A stretch of DNA of 37,848 nt, taken from the NCBI RefSeq assembly GCF_003013815.1, contig NZ_PRLH01000099.1:1-37848 (forward strand), given 5' to 3'. Origin of the DNA: Cyanothece sp. BG0011 (GTDB taxonomy: Bacteria > Cyanobacteriota > Cyanobacteriia > Cyanobacteriales > Microcystaceae). The notes below the pieces were generated by a model that saw only the letters and a list, made by a program, of their open reading frames with translations, ran no database searches and was not told the origin of the DNA. A program made the position numbers and the translations under genes. This document shows, piece after piece, positions 24,099 through 32,922 of this stretch (within the stretch, counting starts at the first letter, position 1; each line of letters starts with the position of its first letter).

Positions 24099-25283
24099 TT
24101 ATGGGTAGAGATGTTTATTAATAACTGTCATTAACTCAGTTTGATTACAGGGTTTAGACAAAAAATCATTGGCAACATTGTCTTGAGTTTGAGCTTCTTT
24201 TATTTTTTGGTGATCAGCACTCATCATGATAATAGGAAGATGTTGAAAAGCACTACTTTTTTTAATAATTTTAGAGAATTGATGCCCGTTTATCCCTGAT
24301 AGATTAATGTCAACTAAGAGTAAATCAGGTTTAATTTCAAATAACTGATTCAAAGCAAGATTAGGATCAGAAACAAGATAAAAGTTGGTATTATCTGATT
24401 TTAAATGAAGTTTGATGCTGTTTAATGTATCTTCATTCTCATCGATACACACGATCTTTTTACATTCGTCACTGTTGTTGGTTCTTTGAGTGTTAACAAT
24501 TGGATTATTAGGATGATCAGTTTCAAGAGACTGATGGGATAGGGTAAAAGGAGGAAGTTGATTAAATGGGGTTAAAGGCGCATCAAGCTGTAACTTTCCT
24601 GATTGTAAATCAGGGTAAATAAGTTTTGCCACTTCCCAGTCTTCTAATTTTAGTAAAATACCTAGTTCTCGAATAGTAATTTTGCTTTTGCTATAGGCAA
24701 TTTTGGTGACTAAATAATTAGATTTAAACGTTTCTATAGGGTTCAAGTTAGCATAATCAAAACCTTGATGAGGAGAAGCAATTAGATGTGTAAACTGTTG
24801 CCAATTTTCTTGTTGGTTACGCCAAAAAATTAAAGTATCTTTCACATGAAACCCTTGTTCTAAAGGGAAAAAGTGGCTTTTTTCTTCACATACATAATAA
24901 CTAAAATTTTTGATTTCAAAAAAAGATTCTAAAGCATCTTGAGTCAAGTAATTACTTAATTTTATCTGTTGAGATAAGCTTAAATCTATTTCTTTAATAA
25001 GCCAATCAATGGCTTGTTTAACAAAGGGTTCACCCTTCTCTTTGGTAAAGTCATTTTGACTCATTTTTTCGATAATTTTTAATGTTTTTTCCCCATATCC
25101 TAAGCGATATAAACAAAGTTCTAGATTATTAAGAGACTGTAAGGAATGAGAAGCATATTTTATTTTTGTTTTCTCTAAATCAATTTTCCAAGTAATCGCT
25201 TCACTGGTGATAACTAACTGTCCAGTGTAATTAAAACTAGACATTCTTTCTATGACTTTAAATGGATTAAAAGGTCGTTGCAT
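24099..25283 (-). CDS. PatA-type response regulator
   Basis: A 394-residue protein. The N-terminal 235 residues have the layout of the cyanobacterial PatA family (PATAN, DUF4388): FNYTGQLVITSEAITWKI at the start, then helical modules ending in a winged-helix-like stretch near 200-235 (SKITIRELGILLKLEDWEVA). Residues 275-394 are a receiver domain with Asp281/Glu282, the phosphoacceptor Asp325 in LLLVDINLSGINGH, Ser355 and Lys377 in FLSKP. PatA proteins control heterocyst pattern or, as PixG/TaxP1, phototaxis; output is via the N-terminal domain. It lies 218 bases after a histidine kinase on the same strand. Confidence 0.85.
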   Translation of the reverse strand: MQRPFNPFKVIERMSSFNYTGQLVITSEAITWKIDLEKTKIKYASHSLQSLNNLELCLYRLGYGEKTLKIIEKMSQNDFTKEKGEPFVKQAIDWLIKEIDLSLSQQIKLSNYLTQDALESFFEIKNFSYYVCEEKSHFFPLEQGFHVKDTLIFWRNQQENWQQFTHLIASPHQGFDYANLNPIETFKSNYLVTKIAYSKSKITIRELGILLKLEDWEVAKLIYPDLQSGKLQLDAPLTPFNQLPPFTLSHQSLETDHPNNPIVNTQRTNNSDECKKIVCIDENEDTLNSIKLHLKSDNTNFYLVSDPNLALNQLFEIKPDLLLVDINLSGINGHQFSKIIKKSSAFQHLPIIMMSADHQKIKEAQTQDNVANDFLSKPCNQTELMTVINKHLYP

Positions 25284-25501
25284 AGCTATTTAGCTTAGGG
25301 TTTCTAAAATGGGTTATTATTAATTAATAATAATAGATTAAATGTATTACCATTGAGGACGTTATTTATCCCCAATCATTAACTTTTAAAATCAGATAGA
25401 AGGGTATTTACTCGGAAAATTTATAACCGATCATCAAAAATAAAGTCGTTTCTGTAAATTTATATTACAAAAATATTACAATTCTTCATATATAGTCTTT
25501 G

Positions 25502-26806
25502 TTAAAGGGGTAACTCTAACGTAAAACAACTCCCTTTGCCATATTCTGATTTTAAGGTAAGATTCCCTTCATGAAGCTGGGCCAGTTTGCGGGATAACGC
25601 TAACCCTAACCCCGTTCCCTTATGCTTGCGACTGAGGTTACTATGAATTTGTTGAAAGGGTTGAAACAGTTTCTTTTGATCTTCTTCTTTGATCCCAATA
25701 CCGGTATCAATGACACAAAACGTCAGTAAACAATCAATTTTTTCAACTTGCAAAGTCACTGAACCTTTTTCTGTAAATTTAATCGCATTAGATAGCAAAT
25801 TGATCAAAATTTGTTTAATTTTTCGTTGATCCACTTTACAAAAATCCACTTGATCGCTTAATTTTAAAATAAGGTCTAGATTTTGTTCATTGGCTTTAGG
25901 TTGAACAATGGAGATTGCGGCCAAACAAATATCTTCAACTGCAACGGTTTCTAAAAATAATTCTTCTTTATTTGCTTCAATTTTTGAGAGATCCAAAAAG
26001 TCATTAACTAAGGCTAATAAATGTTCTCCTGAGATTCTAATTCCATTAACATACTGTTTTTGTTTTTCATTTAACGTCCCATAAATTTCTTCTCTTAACA
26101 TCTTAGAAAACCCTAAAATTCCTGCTAAGGGAGTTCTTAATTCATGGCTAACATGGGAAAGATAATCACTTTTATGATTACTAGAAGATTGTAATTTTTT
26201 ATTTTCTAATTCGATTTTCTCTATTTTTTCTATTAATTGATTTTGTTGAATAGCAATAGCAATTTGATAGGTTATAATTTCTAAACTCTCGATTTCTTCT
26301 CGGCTAAAACTTCTTTCAGATTGTTCAGTTTGTAAAATTAAATAGCCAAAAAATTTCTGACTTATGTATAAAGGAAGACTTAAAAGACAGCAATGAAATC
26401 TACTTTTATTATTCAATGATTTGGAATGAGAAATTTCGCAAGACTCCCGACAAATTCCTTCCCCGTGACAAACTTGATAAATTTGATGTTGATTGCTACA
26501 ACTAACTAAAGTAAACCATTGCTGATCAACAAAATTTTCCAACCAATTTTTATCTCTGACTCCCCAACTATTATAAATTTGGCACACCGATGATTCTATT
26601 CTTAATAAAACAACATTATCAATTTTGTAGGTTTCCCCAATTAGGGCTAAGATATCAACAATTTTTTCTTTGAGATCAAGATCAGAATTTAATAGATAAT
26701 AAATTTGCCGAATTAATTGTTGTGACCAATTTTGATGGTAGAAAATTTTAGACATTTTTGTCTCTTCTGGGGAAATCTCTGAATATTGATCGGTCAAAGT
26801 ATTCAT
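25502..26806 (-). CDS. Soluble GAF-type sensor histidine kinase
   Basis: A 434-residue kinase without membrane segments. Residues 30-190 look like a GAF sensor; they contain an unusual cysteine cluster (Cys103, Cys113, Cys119, Cys123, then Cys139/Cys140) around CHGEGICRESC. A short coiled coil (190-208) leads to HisKA with the phosphoacceptor His221 in SHELRTPLAG. The HATPase domain has the N box NLLSNAIKFTE, G1 DTGIGI and G2 KGTGLGLALSRKLAQLHEG. All catalytic blocks are intact. It is just upstream of the PatA-type regulator on the same strand and is its likely partner. Confidence 0.9.
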   Translation of the reverse strand: MNTLTDQYSEISPEETKMSKIFYHQNWSQQLIRQIYYLLNSDLDLKEKIVDILALIGETYKIDNVVLLRIESSVCQIYNSWGVRDKNWLENFVDQQWFTLVSCSNQHQIYQVCHGEGICRESCEISHSKSLNNKSRFHCCLLSLPLYISQKFFGYLILQTEQSERSFSREEIESLEIITYQIAIAIQQNQLIEKIEKIELENKKLQSSSNHKSDYLSHVSHELRTPLAGILGFSKMLREEIYGTLNEKQKQYVNGIRISGEHLLALVNDFLDLSKIEANKEELFLETVAVEDICLAAISIVQPKANEQNLDLILKLSDQVDFCKVDQRKIKQILINLLSNAIKFTEKGSVTLQVEKIDCLLTFCVIDTGIGIKEEDQKKLFQPFQQIHSNLSRKHKGTGLGLALSRKLAQLHEGNLTLKSEYGKGSCFTLELPL

Positions 26807-26954
26807 GAGTATTATTACCTGATTTAATCGTCGGATGCATTGAGATTTAACTGTGAAATCAAAGGATAGGAAGTCCTAATCTAGTAGAAATTTTTATAAT
26901 ACTTTGTTAGTACAGACAGGTTGATTAATGACCCAATCGCTAGTATTGACTAGC

Positions 26955-27010
26955 TACCTCTATCTAATTATACAGGTAAATTTACCTCTATCTAATTAGA
27001 TAGGTAAATT
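26955..27010. repeat. Tandem duplication of a 28-base unit
   Basis: Two abutting 28-base copies at 26955-26982 and 26983-27010, both starting TACCTCTATCTAATTA, differ by two bases. The second contains the perfect palindrome ATCTAATTAGAT. The unit lies in the 278-base spacer between the histidine kinase start and the permease stop, on the promoter side of the kinase gene (its ATG is at 26806), about 150 bases upstream. Twin copies could be a regulatory site. Confidence 0.75.
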
Positions 27011-27084
27011 GTTTGTGTGAAATTATGGATTAACAGAGAACATCCTATTGTTAATACAATGAAGGATGTCTCTTCACCCCTATC

Positions 27085-27858
27085 TTAAAATTGCCGACGG
27101 GAAAATATAAAGCTAGAAATTGTCAACAATAAGACAATATAAATAATTCCGTAAACCCCATCGATCAATAATTCTGAACTACTAGGAAGAATCCCATAGA
27201 CGGCTGTATTTTTTAGATTAAATCTTTCTAGGTTAGGGACAACTAAATAGATACTTTCTGTTAAAGCAGTGATACTAGGATTTTCGCTCAGTTTGGCTAA
27301 TTCTAGTAAATCACTACTCAAATGTCCAATGATATAAATCCCAAAGCTTAAAAGCGTCGCTAAAATTGAACTGGTAAACACACCAAAGGTTATGGCCACT
27401 GCGGTTAAAACGGCTAATTCTAATAACAAATAAACTTGGGAAACTAATAAACTAACAGGAGAAAAAGTAATATTAGCCCAAGTCAATGCCCCGAAATAAA
27501 GCACCGTCATAATGGCAATAACAACGGTTAAAACCCCACATAACCCTAGATGTTTACCAACAATTAATTCACTGCGACTAATGGGTTTAGGAATAAGAAT
27601 TAAAACGGTTCTTTTTTCAATTTCTTTATTAATTAAAGCCGTTCCCACAAAAATAGCAACGATCGCCCCTAAAAAAGAGGTTAATCCTAAACCAACATCT
27701 AAGAAAATTTTACCATCTGCCCCTACAGAAATTTCAGGAAGTAAGCGCAAAGATAGGGCTAAAACAACGGCAAAAAATCCAATCACATAGAGAATGCGAT
27801 CGCGGATAACTTCTCGAAACCCATTACTAGCAATGATCCAGATTCTAATTAAATTCAT
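27085..27858 (-). CDS. ABC-2 type transporter permease
   Basis: A 257-residue integral membrane protein with about six hydrophobic helices and the ABC-2 permease look: a cytoplasmic N-terminus MNLIRIWIIASNGFREVIRDR, a GTALINKEIEKRTVLILIPKPI segment typical of the first large loop, and SRSELIVGKHLG after it. No ATP-binding subunit is next to it, so it must use one encoded elsewhere. ATG 27858 is preferred. An in-frame start at 27915 adds 19 polar residues that do not look like this family. Substrate unknown. Confidence 0.85.
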   Translation of the reverse strand: MNLIRIWIIASNGFREVIRDRILYVIGFFAVVLALSLRLLPEISVGADGKIFLDVGLGLTSFLGAIVAIFVGTALINKEIEKRTVLILIPKPISRSELIVGKHLGLCGVLTVVIAIMTVLYFGALTWANITFSPVSLLVSQVYLLLELAVLTAVAITFGVFTSSILATLLSFGIYIIGHLSSDLLELAKLSENPSITALTESIYLVVPNLERFNLKNTAVYGILPSSSELLIDGVYGIIYIVLLLTISSFIFSRRQF

Positions 27859-27969
27859 TGTTTTTACAATATCTTTCTTACTGCTGTTAACATTCTTATT
27901 ATTCCCCAGAATCACCTAACTGTTATCATAAGCTTACAGTAAATTTATATACCTTTAGAAATAATTGTT

Positions 27970-28062
27970 ATGAAAAGATACAAAATCAAGCCCTGGATAA
28001 TTCTACCTATCTTAAGTTTAATTACGGCTATTTGTTTAATAGGGTGGCAAACTCAGGGGTGA
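27970..28062 (+). CDS. Possible 30-residue single-helix membrane peptide
   Basis: ATG 27970 opens a 30-codon frame: a basic start (MKRYKIKPW) and a hydrophobic helix (IILPILSLITAICLIGW), then a stop. It looks like a signal anchor or the remains of a secreted protein whose body has been lost. It lies in the 350-base gap between divergent genes and is followed within four bases by a strong hairpin. No ribosome site is evident. Confidence 0.35.
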   Translation: MKRYKIKPWIILPILSLITAICLIGWQTQG

Positions 28063-28065
28063 TAG

Positions 28066-28124
28066 GCTAAAACGCATTTTAAGTGCGTTTTAGCAAGGCA
28101 AAAGTCAAAAGGCAAAAGGCAAAA
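28066..28124. repeat. Strong hairpin followed by four GGCAAAA heptamers
   Basis: GCTAAAACGCA (28066-28076) pairs perfectly with TGCGTTTTAGC (28084-28094), 11 pairs and a seven-base loop. Then come four heptamers, 28097-28124: GGCAAAA, GTCAAAA, GGCAAAA, GGCAAAA. The heptamers belong to the short tandem repeats found between cyanobacterial genes. The hairpin could end transcription of the small frame before it, although no T-tract follows. Confidence 0.7.
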
Positions 28125-28211
28125 GGGAAGTAGATTATAGTTTTTTGATCCATTTCACTTGTTCCTTGTTCATGTTTCATTGATAAATTTTTCAGATTAA
28201 TTAATAGAGAA

Positions 28212-29012
28212 ATGAAAATTAATCAAAATCCTTATCTTAGTAAAATTATTGTTTATCCTATTAAGTCTTTAGACGGGTTATCTATTTCTCAAGGAACCCT
28301 TCTTAAAAGTGGTGCGTTAAAACAGGACAGACAATGGGCAATTTTTGATAAACATCAGAAACTAATTAACGGGAAAAGTAATCATAAAATTTATCAACTC
28401 AGAGCAACTTATGATGATAATGTAAGTCAAGTTACCTTAAAACATGAAGATAATAAGGTAGGTCAAACCTTTAATTTAACAGAAGAAAGAAAAGAAATAG
28501 AATCCTTTTTAAGTGATTATTTCGGTTGTTCGGTTTATTTAAAAGAAAATCCAATAACTGGCTTTCCTGATGATAGTGAGGCTTGTGGACCAACTATTAT
28601 CAGTCAAGGAACTTTAGAAACTATGGTGCAGTGGTTTCCTAACATCAGTGTAGAAGAGATAAGAAGAAGATTCAGAGCCAATTTAGAAATAAATGGGGTT
28701 TCTGCTTTTTGGGAAGACCAATTATTTGCTAATAAAAATGAATGGGTTAACTTTCGGATCGGTGATATCAATTTTCAAGGAATTAATCCTTGTCAGCGAT
28801 GTATTGTCCCGACAAAAGACTCTTACACAGGAGAAAAAACGGAAAACTTTCAAAAGCAATTTATCAAAAAAAGACAAGAAACCTTACCCCCTTGGGTAAA
28901 TAGCAGTCAATTTAATCATTTTTATCGGGTGAGTGTCAATACAAAAGTGAGGAACTTAAAACACGAAACTCCTTTAAAAGTTGGAGATGAAGTCAAAATA
29001 CTTGATAATTAA
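28212..29012 (+). CDS. MOSC domain protein (mARC/YcbX-like)
   Basis: A 266-residue protein with an N-terminal MOSC beta-barrel (SKIIVYPIKSLDGLSISQGT, then LKQDRQWAIFDKHQKLINGK) and a C-terminal MOSC domain ending with the GINPCQRCIVPTKDSYTG block. The Cys in PCQRC is the expected molybdenum ligand of this family. Relatives such as YcbX and eukaryotic mARC reduce N-hydroxylated compounds using the molybdenum cofactor. No molybdopterin or electron-transfer genes adjoin it. It precedes tgt by 26 bases and may be its upstream partner in a transcript. Confidence 0.88.
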   Translation: MKINQNPYLSKIIVYPIKSLDGLSISQGTLLKSGALKQDRQWAIFDKHQKLINGKSNHKIYQLRATYDDNVSQVTLKHEDNKVGQTFNLTEERKEIESFLSDYFGCSVYLKENPITGFPDDSEACGPTIISQGTLETMVQWFPNISVEEIRRRFRANLEINGVSAFWEDQLFANKNEWVNFRIGDINFQGINPCQRCIVPTKDSYTGEKTENFQKQFIKKRQETLPPWVNSSQFNHFYRVSVNTKVRNLKHETPLKVGDEVKILDN

Positions 29013-29029
29013 GAATGGATAATTGATAA

Positions 29030-30139
<1,110 letters not shown>

Positions 30140-30158
30140 TATCTTGCAGCTTGGATAA

Positions 30159-30225
30159 CCCCCCTGCCCCTAACCCCCCCTGCCCCCCTTTTAAAGGGGG
30201 GTGTGGGGGGTGTGGGGGGTGTGTG
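30159..30225. repeat. C-run / G-run repeat with palindromic core after tgt
   Basis: Four C runs (6, 4, 7 and 6 long) at 30159-30188 are followed by TTTTAAA and then three six-base G runs at 30196-30201, 30205-30210 and 30214-30219 with TGT spacers. CCCCCCTTT pairs with AAAGGGGGG across a one-base spacer, so the core is an inverted repeat. Minus-strand G runs could form a quadruplex; the plus strand has three runs. The next 170 bases to the HNH gene contain only an 8-base inverted repeat, GGCAATAT (30286-30293) with ATATTGCC (30328-30335), and no frame. Confidence 0.7.
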
Positions 30226-30398
30226 ATTATTCAACGGTTTCAAAATCCCCCAGATTATCGTCAAATTGGTTGACAATTTCTATTAGGCAATATATCTATG
30301 TTTCTTCTCAAGGTCAAAGATGAAAAAATATTGCCCACCCTACGGACTTAGACTAACTTTTTTGAGTTAAATATAAAATTAGCTTAAGATTCGGTAGT

Positions 30399-30971
30399 TT
30401 ATTCTTCCCATATAATATGCCCATTTATATTAGACTTTTCACATACATCAAGAACTTCTTTAGCCAATTTTCTTGTATGTTCATGGCCTTCTTGTTTTGA
30501 CAACTCATATATTTTGATAAACATCTTTTTTCCTGTCTCAGTTTGATTAAGATTTTTCTTTAACATATTGTGACGACTGCATAGAGTTTGACCATTTTCT
30601 AAAGTTGATTTACCTCCTTTAGATCGAGGTTTAATATGATCTGCGTGTAGTTCTTCTCCTTCTTTGATTCCATGTCCACAATAAACACATTTATAGTTAT
30701 CTCGCTTAAAAATTGCTTCTTTAATTTCTGGAGAAAAAGTTTCATCATATCCTTTACCTTCATAGTTCGGATCATATCTATAAACACCTTTTTGAACCTT
30801 AATTAGCTTGCCTTCTTGGTAAAGTGTCCTTATCATTCTATCAGGATCTTTAAAAGGTTTTTTCATACGTCTTTCCCATTGTTCAATTACAATAGGAACT
30901 ATTTCATCATGATGTATATCTCTGTTAGGATTATCTAAATAGTATTGAAAAACTAGGTCTTTTTGTAAAAT
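30399..30971 (-). CDS. HNH endonuclease, likely the restriction half of a restriction-modification pair
   Basis: The nuclease domain has FKRDNYKCVYCG, HADHIKPRSKGGKSTLENGQ and TLCSRHN: CxxC plus the HNH-type His, Asn, His. A DPDRMIRTLYQEGKLIKVQKGVYRYDP-like region (written here in parts: DPDRMIRTLYQEGK, then LIKVQKGVYRYDP) comes before. The only usual start, ATG 30866, gives 155 residues. But the frame stays open upstream for another 42 codons and reads like protein: ILQKDLVFQYYLDNP, then RDIHHDEIVP and IVIEQWERR. I therefore place the probable start at ATT 30969-30971, giving 190 residues and overlapping the methyltransferase by 19 bases. No ATG, GTG or TTG exists in that stretch. The start is uncertain; the nuclease call is firm. 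Confidence 0.8.
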   Translation of the reverse strand: MLQKDLVFQYYLDNPNRDIHHDEIVPIVIEQWERRMKKPFKDPDRMIRTLYQEGKLIKVQKGVYRYDPNYEGKGYDETFSPEIKEAIFKRDNYKCVYCGHGIKEGEELHADHIKPRSKGGKSTLENGQTLCSRHNMLKKNLNQTETGKKMFIKIYELSKQEGHEHTRKLAKEVLDVCEKSNINGHIIWEE

Positions 30972-31969
30972 CTTTTTCTTTTTGATTGTTGTTTAATTAC
31001 ATCATAAATTTTTTCAGCAATTTGATGAATAACAGGAATAGCGACAGAATTACCAATTTGTCGATACATTTGGGTTCTAGAAACTGGAAATTGAAAGTCT
31101 TTAGGCAACCCCATAATTGCTTTACATTCATTCTCTGAAAGTAATCTTAATCCTGTTTCTCCATCTCTAACAAATGTCCCTGTCAATCGTTGGATTTTGT
31201 GATAGGTAGAAACAAAGGTTTTCACTTTTACTTTTGAGTTTTGATCAACAATTTGTGGCCTTCCATCATCCTTTTTGAATAAATAACTTTTTTGTAGATG
31301 TTTACTAATGGAATAACCTTTTACATTCGTTTCAATAAATTGGTCAATAAAAACATTATTTTTTTTACCCACTGGAAAATTAAACTCAACTCTTTCTTTG
31401 AGATAGTCTCGACAAAATCCAACTATATATATTCTTTCTCTCACTTGGGGTAAATTAAACAACGCAGCATCTAAAATACTATATCTCACATCATAATTTA
31501 AACTATCTAGGGTCTTTAAAATAATATTAAAGGTTTGTCCTTTATCATGATTAACTAAACCGGGAACATTTTCTAAGAGAAAACAAAAAGGTCTTTTTAC
31601 TTCTAAAATTTGAGCAATATTATAAAATAAGTTACCTTGGGTTTCATGACGAAACCCTTCTCGTTTACCAATGGTACTAAAAGGTTGGCAAGGAAATCCC
31701 CCGATGAGAATATCATGATTAGGAATGTCTTGAGGAGGAATCTGATTAATGTCTCCAAATTGCTTTTCTCCGAAGTTAAATTGATAGGTTTTTTGTGCAT
31801 ATTTATCCCATTCAGAAGAAAAGACACATTGACTATAAGAACGAGAAAATCCGAGTCTCATTCCTCCTATTCCAGCAAATAAGTCAATAATTTTAATTGT
31901 ATTTTTTTTTATTCTGTTATAATTCTGACGAGAATAAGTAATATTAATTCGTTCTAGTAACTCAGGCAT
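30953..31969 (-). CDS. DNA (cytosine-5-)-methyltransferase
   Basis: A 338-residue C5-cytosine methyltransferase with SAM motif I (IIDLFAGIGGMRLGF, 27-41), the catalytic Cys94 in GGFPCQPFS, ENV (133-135), QVRERIYIVGF and the closing RQIGNSVAIPV. All catalytic motifs are complete. The variable target recognition region between motifs VIII and IX is short, so the enzyme is small. Directly after it on the same strand, with an overlap, comes the HNH nuclease gene, so the two most likely form a type II restriction-modification system. The recognition sequence cannot be read from the protein. A probable MITE lies 30 bases upstream. Confidence 0.95.
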   Translation of the reverse strand: MPELLERINITYSRQNYNRIKKNTIKIIDLFAGIGGMRLGFSRSYSQCVFSSEWDKYAQKTYQFNFGEKQFGDINQIPPQDIPNHDILIGGFPCQPFSTIGKREGFRHETQGNLFYNIAQILEVKRPFCFLLENVPGLVNHDKGQTFNIILKTLDSLNYDVRYSILDAALFNLPQVRERIYIVGFCRDYLKERVEFNFPVGKKNNVFIDQFIETNVKGYSISKHLQKSYLFKKDDGRPQIVDQNSKVKVKTFVSTYHKIQRLTGTFVRDGETGLRLLSENECKAIMGLPKDFQFPVSRTQMYRQIGNSVAIPVIHQIAEKIYDVIKQQSKRKRFYKKT

Positions 31970-32000
31970 ATAACTCTCGGTTGTACTTTTGATTAAAGTA

Positions 32001-32121
32001 TAGCAATCAGGTTTCAGTTGTGAGAAAGGGTTTAACAGTGTTAAACCCCTACAAATCGCTCTTGTAGGGACATAATATTATTATGTCCTAATTGGTTCTC
32101 ATATATCATTCCTGATTGCTA
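32001..32121. mobile_element. Probable 121-bp MITE with TA flanks
   Basis: An 11-base perfect terminal inverted repeat, TAGCAATCAGG (32001-32011) and CCTGATTGCTA (32111-32121), is flanked on both sides by TA (31999-32000 and 32122-32123). This is the pattern of a non-autonomous element of the IS630/Tc1-mariner type, which duplicates TA. The interior carries a hairpin with GTTTAAC..GTTAAAC (32030-32047) and the perfect pair GGACATAA (32068-32075) / TTATGTCC (32081-32088), and no protein frame. It lies between the methyltransferase start and the rpsU end. Confidence 0.65.
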
Positions 32122-32276
32122 TAAGTTGATGATTCATTGTTCTCACAGTCATGAAGTACAATTATGATCTAGAGTTAATGATACGACTATTAATCCTATC
32201 TCATTTTTTATTATTTTTCTACTCTAAATCAAGTCAAACTTTGCTTATTTATAGTATCATAAACCCTAAAAATAGA

Positions 32277-32304
32277 GTAAGGGTCAACAACCGTTGACCC
32301 CTAC
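32277..32304. repeat. 28-bp near-palindrome, relative of the hemL/msrB element
   Basis: GTAAGGGTCAACAA followed by CCGTTGACCCCTAC. The right half is identical to that of the palindrome at 12401-12428; the left half differs at three positions. It is 18 bases past the rpsU stop and may end that transcript, but its recurrence shows it is a dispersed repeat. The 353 bases between the methyltransferase and rpsU hold only this repeat, the MITE and AT-rich sequence. Confidence 0.8.
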
Positions 32305-32322
32305 TGTTTTCTTGTTATTTAT

Positions 32323-32511
32323 CTATTTACGATAACTTCTTTTCCGTTGTCTTTGTTTAGCGATCGCTTTCCGTTTACGTTTTTCGATGGGGGTTTCAAA
32401 ATGCCGATTTTTCTTCATATCATAAAAAATTCCGGCTTTACTGACTTGTCGTTTGAAGCGACGTAGGGCTGATTCAATATTCTCATTTTCTCCACGAATA
32501 ATTTGAGTCAT
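32323..32511 (-). CDS. rpsU: 30S ribosomal protein bS21
   Basis: A 62-residue basic protein with the S21 signature: [20 protein letters not shown] then [21 protein letters not shown] and an Arg/Lys tail ([20 protein letters not shown]). bS21 joins the 30S subunit and helps with start-site selection. In cyanobacteria rpsU is often next to an RNA-binding protein gene of the Rbp type, sometimes cotranscribed with it and cold-inducible. Here a pentapeptide repeat gene separates the two, 27 bases before rpsU and all on the same strand. Confidence 0.95.
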   Translation of the reverse strand: MTQIIRGENENIESALRRFKRQVSKAGIFYDMKKNRHFETPIEKRKRKAIAKQRQRKRSYRK

Positions 32512-32538
32512 GCTTGAGTTTGTCTCCTTAATGAATGC

Positions 32539-32859
32539 TTATTGAATAGCAACTTTTGACGGCTGAAAAATTGCTCTTGATAAATAGGTTTTACTCATAT
32601 CTATGCCATTGAGATCAACCCCTGTTAGGTTAGCTGCACTCAGATTGGTGTCGGTTAAGTTAGCTCCTTGTAACCGAACATTGGTTAAATCGGCATAGCT
32701 GAGATTGGCGTTAGTTAAATTAACTCCTCTGAGATCGGCCCCACTGAAATTAACACCACTGAGATTGACATTTCTGAGATTAGCTGCAATTAGGGTGATG
32801 TTTCTAAAGTCTCTTTGTCCTGCATTGTAGCGACTTAACAGTTCTTTGATATTCATCAT
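32539..32859 (-). CDS. Pentapeptide repeat protein
   Basis: A 106-residue protein with about ten copies of A(D/N)LXX-type pentapeptides after a short helical head: ANLRNVNLSGVNFSGADLRG, then VNLTNANLSYADLTN and LTDTNLSAANLTGVDLNG. These fold into a right-handed quadrilateral beta helix. There is no signal peptide or enzyme domain, so its role is unknown. Two ATGs at the start (32859 and 32856) are equally good. It sits between rbp and rpsU, whose adjacency is conserved in many cyanobacteria. Confidence 0.9.
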   Translation of the reverse strand: MMNIKELLSRYNAGQRDFRNITLIAANLRNVNLSGVNFSGADLRGVNLTNANLSYADLTNVRLQGANLTDTNLSAANLTGVDLNGIDMSKTYLSRAIFQPSKVAIQ

Positions 32860-32922
32860 GTGTTATGCTCAATTGATGGTTAAAAGGGCTTATATAAGAA
32901 ATCGCGATCGCTGTTATTAAAT

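Noticed and set aside
27859-27915. Upstream start of the ABC-2 permease
   Set aside because: The extra 19 residues are polar and atypical; ATG 27858 begins the familiar cytoplasmic segment.
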